From: an uncultured Gammaproteobacteria bacterium
GTDB taxonomy: Bacteria; Pseudomonadota; Gammaproteobacteria; GCA-2729495
Direction: 5' to 3'
Length of the DNA: 16,209 nt
NCBI GenBank assembly: GCA_947258805.1
Contig: CAMYJV010000001.1
Span: forward strand, 53,385 to 69,593
The position numbers and the translations under genes are program-made. Shown one piece after another: positions 7,371 to 15,918 of this stretch (positions are counted from its first letter, which is position 1; each line of letters opens with the position of its first letter). The notes beneath the pieces are model-generated. The model searched no databases and was not told where the DNA came from. It was given only the letters and a program-made list of their open reading frames with translations.

Positions 7371-8291
7371 TCAGGCGCCGTCGCGGCTGTAGTCGGGCAG
7401 GGTGCCTGCCCACGCCGTCGCGCCCACGTGCCGGTTCGCTAGAAAAGCCTGGAAGCAGCGCTCGGGGTCGCGGTCGTTCACGCTGATGCGCTGTTGGAGA
7501 AACAGCGCTGCGACAATTCCCACCGCCCCGTAGTACCAGGCACCCATGTCGGCGGCCTGGCCGATCAGCGCCAGCGCGAGCAACATCGTGACCTGCAACA
7601 GGCCGATGCAGAACAGATCGGCACTGCCGAACAGGATGGCCGTGGACTTCACACCGATGACCTCGTCGCCGGCACGGTCGGCCATGGCGTAGAAGGTGTC
7701 GTAGATCACTGCCCAGACTACCGCCGTGAGCCACATCAGCCAGGCGAGTCGCGGCACTGCGCCGGTTTGCGCGGCAAAAGCCATCGGCACGCCCCAGCCG
7801 AAAGCCGCGCCGAGGATCAGCTGGGGCGCGACGAAAAAGCGCTTTGTAAAGGGATAAATAATCGTCAGCGCGGCGCCGGCCACTGCCAGCCAGCCCGCCA
7901 GGCTGTTGAGGGTCAGCAACAGCGCAATGGCCAGCAGGCCCAGCGCCAGGAATAACACCAGCGCTTCGGCGGGTGCCACTTCGCCGGTTGCGAGCGGCCG
8001 GTTGCGCGTGCGGGCAACGTGGGGGTCGAGTTTGCGGTCGGCAAAGTCGTTGATGACGCAACCGGCGCTGCGCATCACGATGACGCCGAGGACAAAGACC
8101 AGGAAGATTTGCGGGTCCGGCCGGCCGTCGCCGGCGATCCACAGCGCCCAGAGCGTTGGCCACAGCAACAGCCATGTGCCGATGGGCCGATCGAGGCGCA
8201 TCAGCCGGGCATACAGGCCCAGCTGGCGGCGCAGTTCAGCGGCGAAGCGATTCGAGGCGCTGGTAGTGGCCATGCTCGTGCGTCGTTGCAT
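7371..8291 (-). CDS. ubiA: 4-hydroxybenzoate polyprenyltransferase UbiA
   Basis: This is an integral membrane prenyltransferase (306 aa) that attaches the polyprenyl tail to 4-hydroxybenzoate in ubiquinone synthesis. It has the family opening RLDRPIGTWLLLWPTLWAL. The first Asp-rich Mg-diphosphate motif is NDFADRKLD (Asn81, Asp82, Asp85, Asp89), followed by the conserved VARTRNRPLA. The second Asp motif is DTFYAMADRAGD (Asp198, Asp205, Asp209). About eight or nine hydrophobic helices are visible. ATG 8291 is 23 nt after the recG stop; an in-frame ATG at 8273 is an alternative because neither has a strong ribosome site. It is the last gene of the gmk-to-ubiA cluster and converges on comF with only 23 nt between the stops. 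Confidence 0.96.
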   Translation of the reverse strand: MQRRTSMATTSASNRFAAELRRQLGLYARLMRLDRPIGTWLLLWPTLWALWIAGDGRPDPQIFLVFVLGVIVMRSAGCVINDFADRKLDPHVARTRNRPLATGEVAPAEALVLFLALGLLAIALLLTLNSLAGWLAVAGAALTIIYPFTKRFFVAPQLILGAAFGWGVPMAFAAQTGAVPRLAWLMWLTAVVWAVIYDTFYAMADRAGDEVIGVKSTAILFGSADLFCIGLLQVTMLLALALIGQAADMGAWYYGAVGIVAALFLQQRISVNDRDPERCFQAFLANRHVGATAWAGTLPDYSRDGA

Positions 8292-8314
8292 CAGGCGCAG
8301 AGCATACCGGTTGT

Positions 8315-10411
8315 TCAGACCTTGCCGAAGCGGTGGGCGCCGCCGATCCAGCGGTTGAGCAGCGCGTCCACCGCGGCGGGCGATGTCTCGAGCAACTGCC
8401 GGCCGATGGACTGGACTTGCACAGCCAGGTCGGCATCACGAATCAGGTCCGCCACGCGCAGCTGCATCAGCCCTGTCTGCCGCGTGCCGAGCACCTCGCC
8501 CGGGCCGCGCAGCTCGAGGTCTTTGCGCGCCAGTTCGAAGCCGTCGCTGACCCGGCGCATGGTGTCCAGCCGCTCTCGCGCCAGCCGCGACAGCGGCTGG
8601 CGATAAAGCAGCACGCAGGCACTGGCGGCATCGCCCCGGCCCACCCGGCCGCGCAACTGGTGCAACTGGGACAGGCCCATGCGCTCGGCATTTTCGATGA
8701 TCATCAATGACGCCTCGGGCACGTCTACCCCCACCTCGATGACCGTGGTGGCAACCAGCACGCGCAGCTTGCCCGCCGCGAAAGCTTTCATCGTGCGATC
8801 TTTCTGCTCCGGTTTCATGCGTCCGTGCACCAGCCCCACCGGAATGTCTCCGAGGGCTTCGCTGAGCAGCTTATGTGTTGACTCTACCGCCTGCGATTCG
8901 ATGACCTCGGAGTCTTCGATCAGCGGACAGACCCAGTATGCGCGACGGCCGGCGCCACAGGCTTCGCGCACGCGCGCCACGACGTCACCGCGGCGCTCCT
9001 CTGCCAGGGCCACCGTCTGCACGGGTTGGCGGCCGGGCGGCAGTTCGCGAATCGCCGACACGTCGAGATCCGCGTACAACGTCATGGCCAGGGTGCGGGG
9101 GATGGGCGTGGCGGTCATGACCAGCTGGTGCGGGCGCAGGTCGCCGCTGCGGCCTTTTTCCATCAACTCCAGGCGCTGGTGCACGCCGAAGCGATGTTGT
9201 TCGTCGACGATCACCAGGCCGAGGCCTTGATAGTCCACGCCCTGCTGAAACAGCGCGTGCGTGCCGACCACGACCTGTGCAGTGCCGTCTGCCAGTTCCT
9301 GCAGCATGCGGTTGCGCGCTTTGCCGCGCAGGCTGCCCGCGAGCCAGCCGACGCGGATGCCGAGAGGGTCGAACCAGCGGAAGAAACTTTCGCGATGCTG
9401 TTCGGCCAGCAGTTCCGTCGGTGCCATCACCGCGACCTGCTGGCCCGCGGCCACTGCGGTCAGCGCAGCAGCGGCAGCTACCACGGTCTTGCCGCAGCCC
9501 ACGTCACCCTGCACCAGGCGCATCATCGGATGCGGCTGCGCCATGTCCCGATCGATTTCCGCAAGCGCCTGCCGCTGACCGCCGGTGAGTTCGAAGCCCA
9601 GGCCGGTGAAAAACCTGGTGCGCAGTTCCGGGTCACCGTGCACCGGAGTGGCGCGTTCGTGCCTGGCTCGCTCGCGCAGCTGCCTGAGACTCAGGTGATG
9701 GGCCAGCAGCTCTTCCAGCGCGAGACGGCGCTGGCAGGGATGCCTGCCGGTGGCGAGTTCGGCGAGATCCGCGCCGGTCGGCGGCTGGTGCAGATAGGCC
9801 AGGGCCTCATCGAGAGCCGGCAGGCCGCAATCTGCCAGTAGCTCATCCGGCAGCCAGTCTTCTACCTGCCGCAGCCAGCGATCCAATGCCTGTTGCACCA
9901 GCCCGCGCAGGCGAGGCTGCTGCAGGCCCTCTGTTGCCGGGTAGATGGGTGTCAGCCGGTCTTCCAGTGCCGGGGTCTGGCCTGCCGCCAGGAGCCGGTA
10001 CTCCGGGTGGATCATTTCCGGCCCGGCGGGTCCCGGCCGCACCGTGCCGTAGGCGCGCAATTTCTTGCCCCGCTGCAAAGCATTTTGTTGTGCGCGCGAG
10101 AAATAGAAAAAGCGCAACGTCAGCTGGCCCGTGCCGTCGCTGACCCGGCACAACAGGCTGCGACGGCGCCGGTATACGACTTCGGTGAGCGCCACCTCGG
10201 CTTCGATGACGGCGGCCTGGCCGGCCCGCAGCGAGCCCACCGGCGTGATGCGCGTGCGGTCTTCGTAGCGTTGCGGCAGCAGAAACAGCAGATCTTCAGG
10301 ACGCTGGATATTCAGCCGAGCCAGCTTCCCGGCGAGCGCCGGGCCGACGCCCCGCAGGGCGGTTAGCGCGTCGTTGCTGGCTGCTGCGGCCTCAGAGGGC
10401 AACGATTGCAT
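8315..10411 (-). CDS. recG: ATP-dependent DNA helicase RecG
   Basis: This 698-aa superfamily 2 helicase regresses stalled replication forks and drives branch migration of recombination intermediates. The N-terminal helix-hairpin-like region ([15 protein letters not shown]) leads into the wedge OB-fold (about residues 60-150). The helicase core has Walker A GDVGCGKT (302-309), motif II DEQH (403-406) in [11 protein letters not shown], and motif [16 protein letters not shown]. The RecG C-terminal signatures ELPPGRQPV and [13 protein letters not shown] are present, and motif VI reads [10 protein letters not shown]. Length is normal for RecG. The ATG at 10411 lies inside the end of ridA (20-nt overlap), indicating translational coupling. 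The neighbouring spoT and rpoZ match the standard gammaproteobacterial cluster. Confidence 0.98.
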   Translation of the reverse strand: MQSLPSEAAAASNDALTALRGVGPALAGKLARLNIQRPEDLLFLLPQRYEDRTRITPVGSLRAGQAAVIEAEVALTEVVYRRRRSLLCRVSDGTGQLTLRFFYFSRAQQNALQRGKKLRAYGTVRPGPAGPEMIHPEYRLLAAGQTPALEDRLTPIYPATEGLQQPRLRGLVQQALDRWLRQVEDWLPDELLADCGLPALDEALAYLHQPPTGADLAELATGRHPCQRRLALEELLAHHLSLRQLRERARHERATPVHGDPELRTRFFTGLGFELTGGQRQALAEIDRDMAQPHPMMRLVQGDVGCGKTVVAAAAALTAVAAGQQVAVMAPTELLAEQHRESFFRWFDPLGIRVGWLAGSLRGKARNRMLQELADGTAQVVVGTHALFQQGVDYQGLGLVIVDEQHRFGVHQRLELMEKGRSGDLRPHQLVMTATPIPRTLAMTLYADLDVSAIRELPPGRQPVQTVALAEERRGDVVARVREACGAGRRAYWVCPLIEDSEVIESQAVESTHKLLSEALGDIPVGLVHGRMKPEQKDRTMKAFAAGKLRVLVATTVIEVGVDVPEASLMIIENAERMGLSQLHQLRGRVGRGDAASACVLLYRQPLSRLARERLDTMRRVSDGFELARKDLELRGPGEVLGTRQTGLMQLRVADLIRDADLAVQVQSIGRQLLETSPAAVDALLNRWIGGAHRFGKV

Positions 10412-10772
10412 CCGCCTCTACCGCCACGCCGCGAGGCAGGGCAGCAACCTGCATGGCGGCGCGTGCCGGGTAGGGCGTCTGCAGGTAGTCCGTCATGATT
10501 TCGTTCACGGCGCTGAAGTGGGCAAGGTCCACCAGGTACACGTTGATCTTGACCGCGTCGTTGAGACTCGCACCGGCCGCTCCGGCAACGGCGGCGAGGT
10601 TGTCGAAGACCTGCCGGATCTGCGCCCGGATGTCGCCGTTCACCAGGTCGCCGGTGGCCGGATCCAGGGGAATCTGGCCCGAGATGTAAAGAGTCTCCCC
10701 GGCGCGGATGGCCTGGGAATAGGTGCCGATCGCGGCCGGAGCCGCATCTGTCTGGACAGCTTCGCGTTGCAT
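10392..10772 (-). CDS. ridA: RidA family 2-iminobutanoate/2-iminopropanoate deaminase
   Basis: This small cytosolic enzyme (126 aa) hydrolyses reactive enamine/imine intermediates released by PLP enzymes such as threonine dehydratase. Family landmarks are GTYSQAI (with Tyr18), [24 protein letters not shown], and the catalytic Arg104 in [15 protein letters not shown] together with Glu119. Length matches the usual 125-130 aa. It starts at ATG 10772, 7 nt after the spoT stop, and its end overlaps recG by 20 nt. RidA between spoT and recG is a known arrangement in many gammaproteobacteria. No abnormality was seen. Confidence 0.96.
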   Translation of the reverse strand: MQREAVQTDAAPAAIGTYSQAIRAGETLYISGQIPLDPATGDLVNGDIRAQIRQVFDNLAAVAGAAGASLNDAVKINVYLVDLAHFSAVNEIMTDYLQTPYPARAAMQVAALPRGVAVEADAIVAL

Positions 10773-10779
10773 GGATTCC

Positions 10780-12933
10780 TCAGGTGCAGGTGCGCGTCAC
10801 CCGCAGCACCACGGGCATGTGCCGGATACTGCGAATCACGCGCGCAAGGTGGACGCGATCTTTGACGAGAATCGAAAAGCGCAGGTCGGCCGTGTCGCCT
10901 TCGCGTTCTTCCACCGAAACCTGTTCGATATTGCAGTCGGAGTCACCGATTTGCGCGGCGATTTCTGCCAGTGCGCCCGGCCGGTTCGTGACTTCGACCC
11001 GGATCTCCACGGGAAATTCTCGCGCGACGTCCGTTTCCCAGTTCACCGCAATCCATTTCTGTGGCTGCTTGCGGAATTCACCGAGGTTGCCGCACACGTT
11101 GCGATGGATGACAACGCCGCGACCGGCGCTGAGGTAGCCCATGATTGGATCGCCTGGTATCGGGTGACAGCAGCGACCGTAGCTCAGCACCATGCCTTCG
11201 GTACCGGCAATAACGATGGGTGTGCGCCCGGAGCCGTCTTCTTCCGCGGCTTGCGGGCTTTCCAGCAGCGCTTTGGCCACCAGCGGCGCGAGCCGTTCGC
11301 CGAGCCCGAGCTGTTCGAAGAGTTCGTTGGTGTTGTTCAGCCCGAATTCTTCCAGCACTGCGGCCATCGTGGCGCGCGAGGTCTTGCGCAGGGATGTGCC
11401 GGCATCGCGCAGTGCCTGTTCCAGCAAGCGCCGGCCGAGTTCGCGGGCGTCGCCAAAACGCAAGTTCTTCAGGTACTGCCGAATGCTGGCACGGGCCTTG
11501 GCGGTGGTAACGAAGTTGACCCAGCGCGGGTTTGGATGCGCGCCGGAAGCCGTAATGATTTCGACGGTCTGGCCACTTTCCAGCTGCGTGCGCAGAGGCA
11601 CCAGGCGCCTTTCGATCTTGGCCGCCACGCAGCGGTTGCCCACGCCGGTATGTACGGCGTAGGCGAAGTCGACGCAGGTGGCCCCGCGCGGCAGCCGCAT
11701 GATGTCGCCCTTGGGCGTGAATACGTAGACCTTGTCAGGGAACAGGTCGACCTTTACCTGTTCCAGGAATTCTTCGGAGTTGGCGGCCAGCTCCATCTCG
11801 GTGATGTTCGTCAGCCACTCGCGGGCACGCATCTGCGGCGGGATGGCGCGTTTGTCCGTCGCCTTGTACTGCCAGTGAGCGGCCACGCCGCGTTCCGCAA
11901 TCCGGTCCATCTCTTCGGTCCGTATCTGCACCTCGAGCGGAATGCCGTTCGGGCCAAACAGCGTGGTATGCAATGACTGGTAGCCGTTGACGCGCGGGAT
12001 AGCGATGTAGTCCTTGAAGCGGCCTGGCATGGGTTTGTACAAGGCATGCGCCAGGCCCAGCGCCCGGTAGCAGTTATCCGTGCTGTCGACGATTATCCTG
12101 AAGCCGAATACGTCGGCGATCTCGCTGAGGGAGCGCTGCTTTGTCGCCATCTTGCGATAGATGCTGTACAGGTTCTTCTGCCGGCCTCGCACCGTCGCCT
12201 GAATGCCGGAATCCGACAAAGCGGCTTCCAGTCGCGCCGACGTGCGCCGCACGATCTGGCGCTGGTTGCCCTGGGCCCGGCGCACCGAACGCTCGAGCAC
12301 CTTGTGGCGGAATGGATAGTGGTAGCGAAACCCGAGTTCTTCCAGTTCGGTCTTCATCGTGTACACGCCGAGCCGGTTGGCGATGGGCGCGTAAATCTCA
12401 AGGGTCTCGCGGGCGATGCGGGTCTGCTTGGCCGCCGGTAGCGCTTCCAGCGTCTGCATGTTGTGCTGGCGATCGGCGAGTTTCAGCAAGATCACCCGGA
12501 TGTCCTGGACCATGGCCAGCATCATCTTGCGGAAGCTCTCGGTTTGCGCTTCGGCTCGGCTGTCGAAGTGCAGTTTGTCGAGCTTGCTGACGCCGTCGAC
12601 CAGGTCGGCGATTTCCTCACCGAATTCCGCTTCCAGCTGCTCCTTGCCGGTGGGCGTGTCCTCGAGCAGGTCGTGCATCAGGGCCGCGGCAATCGTCTGA
12701 TAGTCCAGGTGCAGGTCGGCAAGAATGCCGGCCACGGCGACGGGGTGGGTGATGTAGGCCTCGCCAGAGTACCGGCGCTGACCTTCGTGGGCCTGCGCGG
12801 CCACTTCATAGGCGCGCCCGACCGCGTCCAGCTGGTCCTGGGTGAGGTAGTCGAGCTTGCCGAGCAGCCGTTTGAAGCCTGTGCCCCGGCGGGTGGTCGG
12901 CAGACGGCTCAGGATGGCCGCGGCGTAGTCCAT
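10780..12933 (-). CDS. spoT: Bifunctional (p)ppGpp synthetase/hydrolase (RelA/SpoT family)
   Basis: This long RSH stringent-response enzyme (717 aa) makes and degrades (p)ppGpp. The HD hydrolase domain is intact: His63, His87-Asp88 in [10 protein letters not shown], and Asp154/Asn158 in LADRQHN. The synthetase domain carries YSIYRKM, the catalytic Asp274 in [20 protein letters not shown] and Glu334 in LEVQIRT. The substrate-loop motif is RFKD (305-308), the RXKD form of bifunctional enzymes, rather than the acidic form of synthetase-only RelA. A TGS domain follows (about 395-455, [16 protein letters not shown]), and a C-terminal ACT domain is seen (about 640-710, [15 protein letters not shown]). 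Start is ATG 12933. ridA follows after 7 nt and rpoZ lies just upstream, as in Escherichia coli. Confidence 0.97.
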   Translation of the reverse strand: MDYAAAILSRLPTTRRGTGFKRLLGKLDYLTQDQLDAVGRAYEVAAQAHEGQRRYSGEAYITHPVAVAGILADLHLDYQTIAAALMHDLLEDTPTGKEQLEAEFGEEIADLVDGVSKLDKLHFDSRAEAQTESFRKMMLAMVQDIRVILLKLADRQHNMQTLEALPAAKQTRIARETLEIYAPIANRLGVYTMKTELEELGFRYHYPFRHKVLERSVRRAQGNQRQIVRRTSARLEAALSDSGIQATVRGRQKNLYSIYRKMATKQRSLSEIADVFGFRIIVDSTDNCYRALGLAHALYKPMPGRFKDYIAIPRVNGYQSLHTTLFGPNGIPLEVQIRTEEMDRIAERGVAAHWQYKATDKRAIPPQMRAREWLTNITEMELAANSEEFLEQVKVDLFPDKVYVFTPKGDIMRLPRGATCVDFAYAVHTGVGNRCVAAKIERRLVPLRTQLESGQTVEIITASGAHPNPRWVNFVTTAKARASIRQYLKNLRFGDARELGRRLLEQALRDAGTSLRKTSRATMAAVLEEFGLNNTNELFEQLGLGERLAPLVAKALLESPQAAEEDGSGRTPIVIAGTEGMVLSYGRCCHPIPGDPIMGYLSAGRGVVIHRNVCGNLGEFRKQPQKWIAVNWETDVAREFPVEIRVEVTNRPGALAEIAAQIGDSDCNIEQVSVEEREGDTADLRFSILVKDRVHLARVIRSIRHMPVVLRVTRTCT

Positions 12934-12994
12934 GCCCCGATTCTAGCTCAGGGCGATGCCTGGCCCCGGCAGGGCCGGATCGTGCCGCAGCGCG

Positions 12995-13233
12995 TCAGTC
13001 GTCGAGACTGTCCATGCGCGGCATCGGGGTGCTGGCCAGGATCTCTTCGGCCTGGTCGGCGCTCAGGAGTTCTTCGGCCGGAACCTCGACGTCATCGAGA
13101 ATATCCCGGTCCACCAGCCCCTCGGCCACTTCCCGCAGGTGGCCAGGCGCCGGGCGCGTTTGGCGGCAACCATGACGAGGTCGAACAGGTTGTCGACGTT
13201 CTTTAGGCAGTCTTCTACGGTAATTCGGGCCAT
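12995..13233 (-). pseudogene. rpoZ: rpoZ, RNA polymerase omega subunit, disrupted by an internal out-of-frame deletion
   Basis: Omega helps assemble RNA polymerase by binding beta-prime. From ATG 13233 the frame reads [20 protein letters not shown] then [11 protein letters not shown], a textbook omega N-terminus. It then turns into unrelated [10 protein letters not shown] and stops at 13063 (56 aa). The next frame, from about 13140 to the stop at 12995, encodes [17 protein letters not shown] and an acidic tail ending PRMDSLDD. That matches the family's later LREIxxGL helix. The central family segment (roughly 20 residues ending in NDKxTVxA) is missing at the junction near 13136-13146. The missing length is equivalent to about 58 nt, not a multiple of three. 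Unless this is an assembly error, the product is a truncated omega. Position between gmk and spoT is standard. Confidence 0.85.
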
Positions 13234-13300
13234 GGAGCCAGCACCAGCGGAAACGGGCGCGTAGCCTACCGTCTTCGGCTCAGGCCCGCAATGCCGCGGG

Positions 13301-13939
13301 TCACCCGGCGGACTCCAGCATCGCAAGAATGCGGGCGCGTTGCGCCGGGGTATCCGTGGCGCAGGCCTCGCCCCGCCCGTCCAGGACACTGCACAGATCC
13401 GCCACCGCCTCGTCGAGATCATCGTTGATGATCGCGTAATCGAATTCGGGCCAGTGTGACAGGTCACCGACGGCTTCGCCCAGGCGGCGCGTGATGACTG
13501 CCTCGCTGTCGGTCTGACGGCCGCGCAGGCGGCGCTCCAGCTCGGCCAGTGAAGGCGGCAGGACGAACACGGTGACGCACTCCGGCAGGTTGGCGCGAAC
13601 CTGCTGTGCGCCCTGCCAGTCGATCTCCAGCAGCACGTCGTGACCGGCCGCCAGCTGTCTTTGCACCTGGGCGCGGCTGGTGCCGTAGCTGTTGCCGAAT
13701 ACCCTGGCGTGCTCGAGGAATTCCCCTGCCCGGCGCATGGCCGCGAAAGCGTCTTCGTCCACGAAGAAGTAGTCGCGCTGGTGCACTTCGCCGGTGCGCT
13801 GCGGCCGGGTCGTGTAGGAGACGGAGAAACGTAGGTCCGGACGGCGCTCCACGAGCGCTTTCACCAACGTGGTCTTGCCGGCGCCCGACGGCGCCGAAAT
13901 GACATAAAGCCTGCCCAACGCTGCACCGCGGTCACCCAT
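13301..13939 (-). CDS. gmk: Guanylate kinase
   Basis: This 212-aa nucleoside monophosphate kinase converts GMP to GDP with ATP in the cytosol. The P-loop is [10 protein letters not shown] (Lys22). The GMP-binding segment [21 protein letters not shown] (about residues 39-59) and the conserved [17 protein letters not shown] are both present, as is the Walker-B-like [14 protein letters not shown]. The lid arginines are in [18 protein letters not shown]. It starts at ATG 13939 and is the most upstream gene of the minus-strand cluster, 67 nt before rpoZ. The intergenic gap on its 5' side is shared with the divergent gene at 14019. Nothing unusual was seen in the protein. Confidence 0.97.
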   Translation of the reverse strand: MGDRGAALGRLYVISAPSGAGKTTLVKALVERRPDLRFSVSYTTRPQRTGEVHQRDYFFVDEDAFAAMRRAGEFLEHARVFGNSYGTSRAQVQRQLAAGHDVLLEIDWQGAQQVRANLPECVTVFVLPPSLAELERRLRGRQTDSEAVITRRLGEAVGDLSHWPEFDYAIINDDLDEAVADLCSVLDGRGEACATDTPAQRARILAMLESAG

Positions 13940-14018
13940 CCGGTCGAATACTAATTGAGCCGACCCGACAATACCCGTGCCGACAATCCGGATGTGCTAA
14001 ACGCACGAATATTCAGTT

Positions 14019-14369
14019 ATGAACAAGTTACAACACAACTTACGCAAACTCTTGAGCGTCGCGGCACTGGTTGCTGGAGCCGCGGTTTTCAATGGCTATG
14101 GGACGGAATCAGGCGACATCATTGAGCTGGAAGCGAATGCCTCCAAGAAAGCCGTCCGGGCCGTGCTCGGCGCGCCCACCATCTGGCGGGGCGTCGTCCG
14201 CAATGACTACGGCCAGCTTGTGGAGGTCTGGGAGTACTGGGATCGTGGGGCCGAAGGGGCCAGCCGCTGGTCATATTTTGTCGGGGACAAATTGGTGCAG
14301 CTCGCTGCGGCTGGCGACTGGTCAGAAGAGCGCCAGCGCATTACTTCGACCCGGTTCAGCGTGGCTTAG
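14019..14369 (+). CDS. Small exported protein of unknown function (possible BamE/OmlA-like fold)
   Basis: The 116-aa product is not recognised as a named family. Residues 1-31 look like an export signal: a basic start (MNKLQHNLRK), a hydrophobic core (LLSVAALVAGAAVF) and then NGYGTESGD. The mature part has an LGAPTIWRGVVRNDYGQLVE segment, then WEYWDRGAEG and WSYFVGDKLVQ. This LGxP, WEY, YxFxxxxLV layout resembles small beta-strand proteins such as BamE/OmlA, but that is inference. The mature region starts G-Y-G-T where many such proteins have the lipobox G-C-G-T, so a lipoprotein Cys may have been replaced by Tyr. There is no strong ribosome site before ATG 14019. It is divergent from gmk and converges on the sorting-signal gene with a 78-nt gap lacking a clear terminator. 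Confidence 0.7.
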   Translation: MNKLQHNLRKLLSVAALVAGAAVFNGYGTESGDIIELEANASKKAVRAVLGAPTIWRGVVRNDYGQLVEVWEYWDRGAEGASRWSYFVGDKLVQLAAAGDWSEERQRITSTRFSVA

Positions 14370-14447
14370 AATCGCAGAGGAAGATGAGCTTCTGCACCTC
14401 GCCACCTTCCCGGCTATGGCTGCGGTCGGTGCGGAAAGAGCCGGCTT

Positions 14448-15047
14448 CTAAGCTTGTGAATTGACCGGGCGCCGCTTCATTAAACCAAGCACCCCGAAAG
14501 CAGACGCCAACAGCCAGGCGGACGCGGGAATGGGCACGATCGATGATCGGATATAGGCGAATCCGCCGCCCCCACCTTGAGTGCCGACTGACCATTCAGT
14601 GAAGGTGATATCGAGATAAATGTCGTCGCTGATCAGGTGCACCACCGCGGGCCTGTCAAGGATGCGATCGCCCACTTGCTGGAGGCCCAACGCCGATGTG
14701 AAGTCAGTGAAATTCAGAGACTCATGCTCTGCTGCGCTGATGCCGCTCACCGGGTTGCCGTTGGAGGCCTGGAAAGCCCACTCGGTGTCGACCGGGCTGA
14801 TATAACCGAACTGCACGTGGCCCGCCTCCTGGGCGATGTTGAACAGGCCCTTATTGTTAGCGCGGGTGAGCCATACCAAGGCCGTAATTCGGTCCTGATT
14901 TTCGGCCAGCGTGAAGTCTGCAAAGGGTGCCTTGCGGAATTCGACCATCGGGCCCGTTCCCACGGTTGCAGCATTGGCCGCCGTGCCAGCTGCCGCCAGC
15001 AAGAAGACAGTAAGGACCGTCCCTCGAATATTAGTGACCATGAACAT
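14448..15047 (-). CDS. Secreted protein with C-terminal VPxPA/PEP-CTERM-type sorting signal (paralog A)
   Basis: This protein is about 199 aa. A signal peptide (hydrophobic VLTVFLLAAAGTAANA, cleavage near residue 26) is followed by a domain with ENQDRITALVWLTRANNKG, SPVDTEWAFQ and DIYLDITFTEW. It ends with VPIPASAWLLASAFGVLGLM and KRRPVNSQA. The tail has the layout of exosortase-recognised PEP-CTERM/VPLPA-CTERM signals: a Pro motif, a helix, then a basic end. The protein is therefore probably processed at the envelope. The exosortase is not in this window. Start 15047 is preferred over 15065 because AGAGG lies 6 nt upstream and the paralog starts at the aligned position. The domain pattern is familiar from other PEP-CTERM proteins of unknown role. 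Confidence 0.85.
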   Translation of the reverse strand: MFMVTNIRGTVLTVFLLAAAGTAANAATVGTGPMVEFRKAPFADFTLAENQDRITALVWLTRANNKGLFNIAQEAGHVQFGYISPVDTEWAFQASNGNPVSGISAAEHESLNFTDFTSALGLQQVGDRILDRPAVVHLISDDIYLDITFTEWSVGTQGGGGGFAYIRSSIVPIPASAWLLASAFGVLGLMKRRPVNSQA

Positions 15048-15104
15048 GACTTGCCTCTCTAGCATCGGAACGCCAGTTTTTTTGTTCTTGTGTTGAAGCC
15101 AATC

Positions 15105-15139
15105 AAAAAAAAACGCAGCCGCGCTTTCGCGCGGTGCGT
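15105..15139 (-). terminator. Intrinsic-terminator-like hairpin, copy A (within a 40-nt exact repeat, 15104-15143)
   Basis: On the minus strand an 11-bp stem (ACGCACCGCGC pairing with GCGCGGTGCGT, apart from one bulged base) is capped by a GAAA tetraloop and followed by nine T residues, the form of a Rho-independent terminator. It lies 102 nt beyond the stop of paralog B and 57 nt before the start of paralog A. It could therefore terminate B, or act as a leader attenuator for A. Confidence 0.85.
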
Positions 15140-15150
15140 CATCACAATCG

Positions 15151-15179
15151 ATGGTAGACAGTTAGCAGCGGGTCTTCAA
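15151..15179 (-). promoter_or_regulatory. Possible promoter of paralog A
   Basis: Minus-strand TTGAAG (15174-15179), a 17-nt spacer and TACCAT (15151-15156). The predicted transcription start would fall just before the hairpin, placing the hairpin in the 5' leader. The same TTGAAG box recurs at the equivalent place ahead of paralog B, which raises confidence above that of an isolated match. Confidence 0.45.
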
Positions 15180-15241
15180 GAGTCCGGCCGGATTAAAACG
15201 CGGAATATGTCCAGTCGTTGTGCCGGCGTTTTCGATACCGA

Positions 15242-15823
15242 CTAGGCCACCCGGCGTCGCCGCAGGAAACCAAGCAGTCCAAGCGCCGAACCCAGGAGCC
15301 AGGCAGCTGCCGGCACAGGTATCACAGACGTTCTCACATAGGTGAAAAAGCCACCTGCGTCACCACCTTTTCCCCACTCAGTAAAAAGGATATCGAAATA
15401 GATGTCTTCGCTGAGCAGGTGGACTACGCCGGGCGTCTCGAGGATGTTATCGCCGGCCCTTCTCTGGAGTGCGTTTTGCCAATCAGTGAAAATCAACGAC
15501 TCGTAGTTCTCGGCGCTGACGCCACTGTCGGGGTTGCCGTTCAGGCCCTGAAACGCCCATTCCGTGCCGGCCGGGCTGGCACCGCTGCTCTGGAAGCTCG
15601 GTTCCTGTATGGGGTTGAATAGTCCTTCTACGCTACCGCGGGTCAGCGACACTGCTGTCGTCAGGCTGTCCTGGTTGGCTGCCAGCATGGGGTCTGCGAA
15701 CGGATCCTTGCTGAACTCAACCACAGGGCCTGTCCACACGGTTACGGCGTTGGCCGCCGTGGCGAACGCCATGAGAATCAGGATTGCGATGGCCTTCCCA
15801 CAAAGATTGATGACCGTAGTCAT
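15242..15823 (-). CDS. Secreted protein with C-terminal VPxPA/PEP-CTERM-type sorting signal (paralog B)
   Basis: This is a 193-aa paralog of the gene to its left, alignable along its whole length. A signal peptide (AIAILILMAFATAANA) is followed by TGPVVEFSKDPFADPMLAANQD, then VSLTRGSVEGLFN, SPAGTEWAFQ, and DIYFDILFTEWGKGG. It ends with the sorting tail IPVPAAAWLLGSALGLLGFL and RRRRVA. The tail is closer to the VPLPA-CTERM form than to classical PEP. Start ATG 15823 has a good GGGAG six nt upstream. The internal region corresponding to IAQEAGHVQFGYI in paralog A is rewritten here (IQEPSFQSSGA). No enzyme motif was recognised; a structural or surface/matrix role is only a guess. Confidence 0.87.
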   Translation of the reverse strand: MTTVINLCGKAIAILILMAFATAANAVTVWTGPVVEFSKDPFADPMLAANQDSLTTAVSLTRGSVEGLFNPIQEPSFQSSGASPAGTEWAFQGLNGNPDSGVSAENYESLIFTDWQNALQRRAGDNILETPGVVHLLSEDIYFDILFTEWGKGGDAGGFFTYVRTSVIPVPAAAWLLGSALGLLGFLRRRRVA

Positions 15824-15840
15824 GGTTTACTCCCTTTATT

Positions 15841-15854
15841 ACCGGAAGGCCGGT
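15841..15854 (-). other. Short hairpin just upstream of the paralog B ribosome site
   Basis: On the minus strand ACCGG and CCGGT form a perfect 5-bp stem with a CCTT loop, ending 17 nt before the ATG and directly before the GGGAG ribosome site. The corresponding leader of paralog A (AACTGGCGTTCCGATG) has lost the pairing. The effect on translation is unknown. Confidence 0.45.
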
Positions 15855-15883
15855 TTTCCTTATTGTTCTCGTGAAGCCGAACC

Positions 15884-15918
15884 AAAAAAAAACGCAGCCG
15901 CGCTTTCGCGCGGTGCGT
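15884..15918 (-). terminator. Intrinsic-terminator-like hairpin, copy B (within a 40-nt exact repeat, 15883-15922)
   Basis: The same stem, GAAA loop and T9 tract as copy A, on the minus strand, 60 nt before the paralog B start. No minus-strand gene ends close to its right: the next 190 nt are closed or non-coding in all minus frames. A role as the terminator of a neighbouring upstream gene is therefore less natural than a role in the leader of paralog B. Confidence 0.85.

Noticed and set aside
10780..11976. Plus-strand open frames opposite the 3' half of spoT
   Set aside because: Composition is that of a reverse-strand shadow, and the spoT TGS and ACT domains are clear on the minus strand.
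13063..13467. Open frame of 134 codons containing the rpoZ start
   Set aside because: The part upstream of 13233 lies antisense-free but inside the end of gmk in another frame. Only the segment from the ATG at 13233 matches omega.
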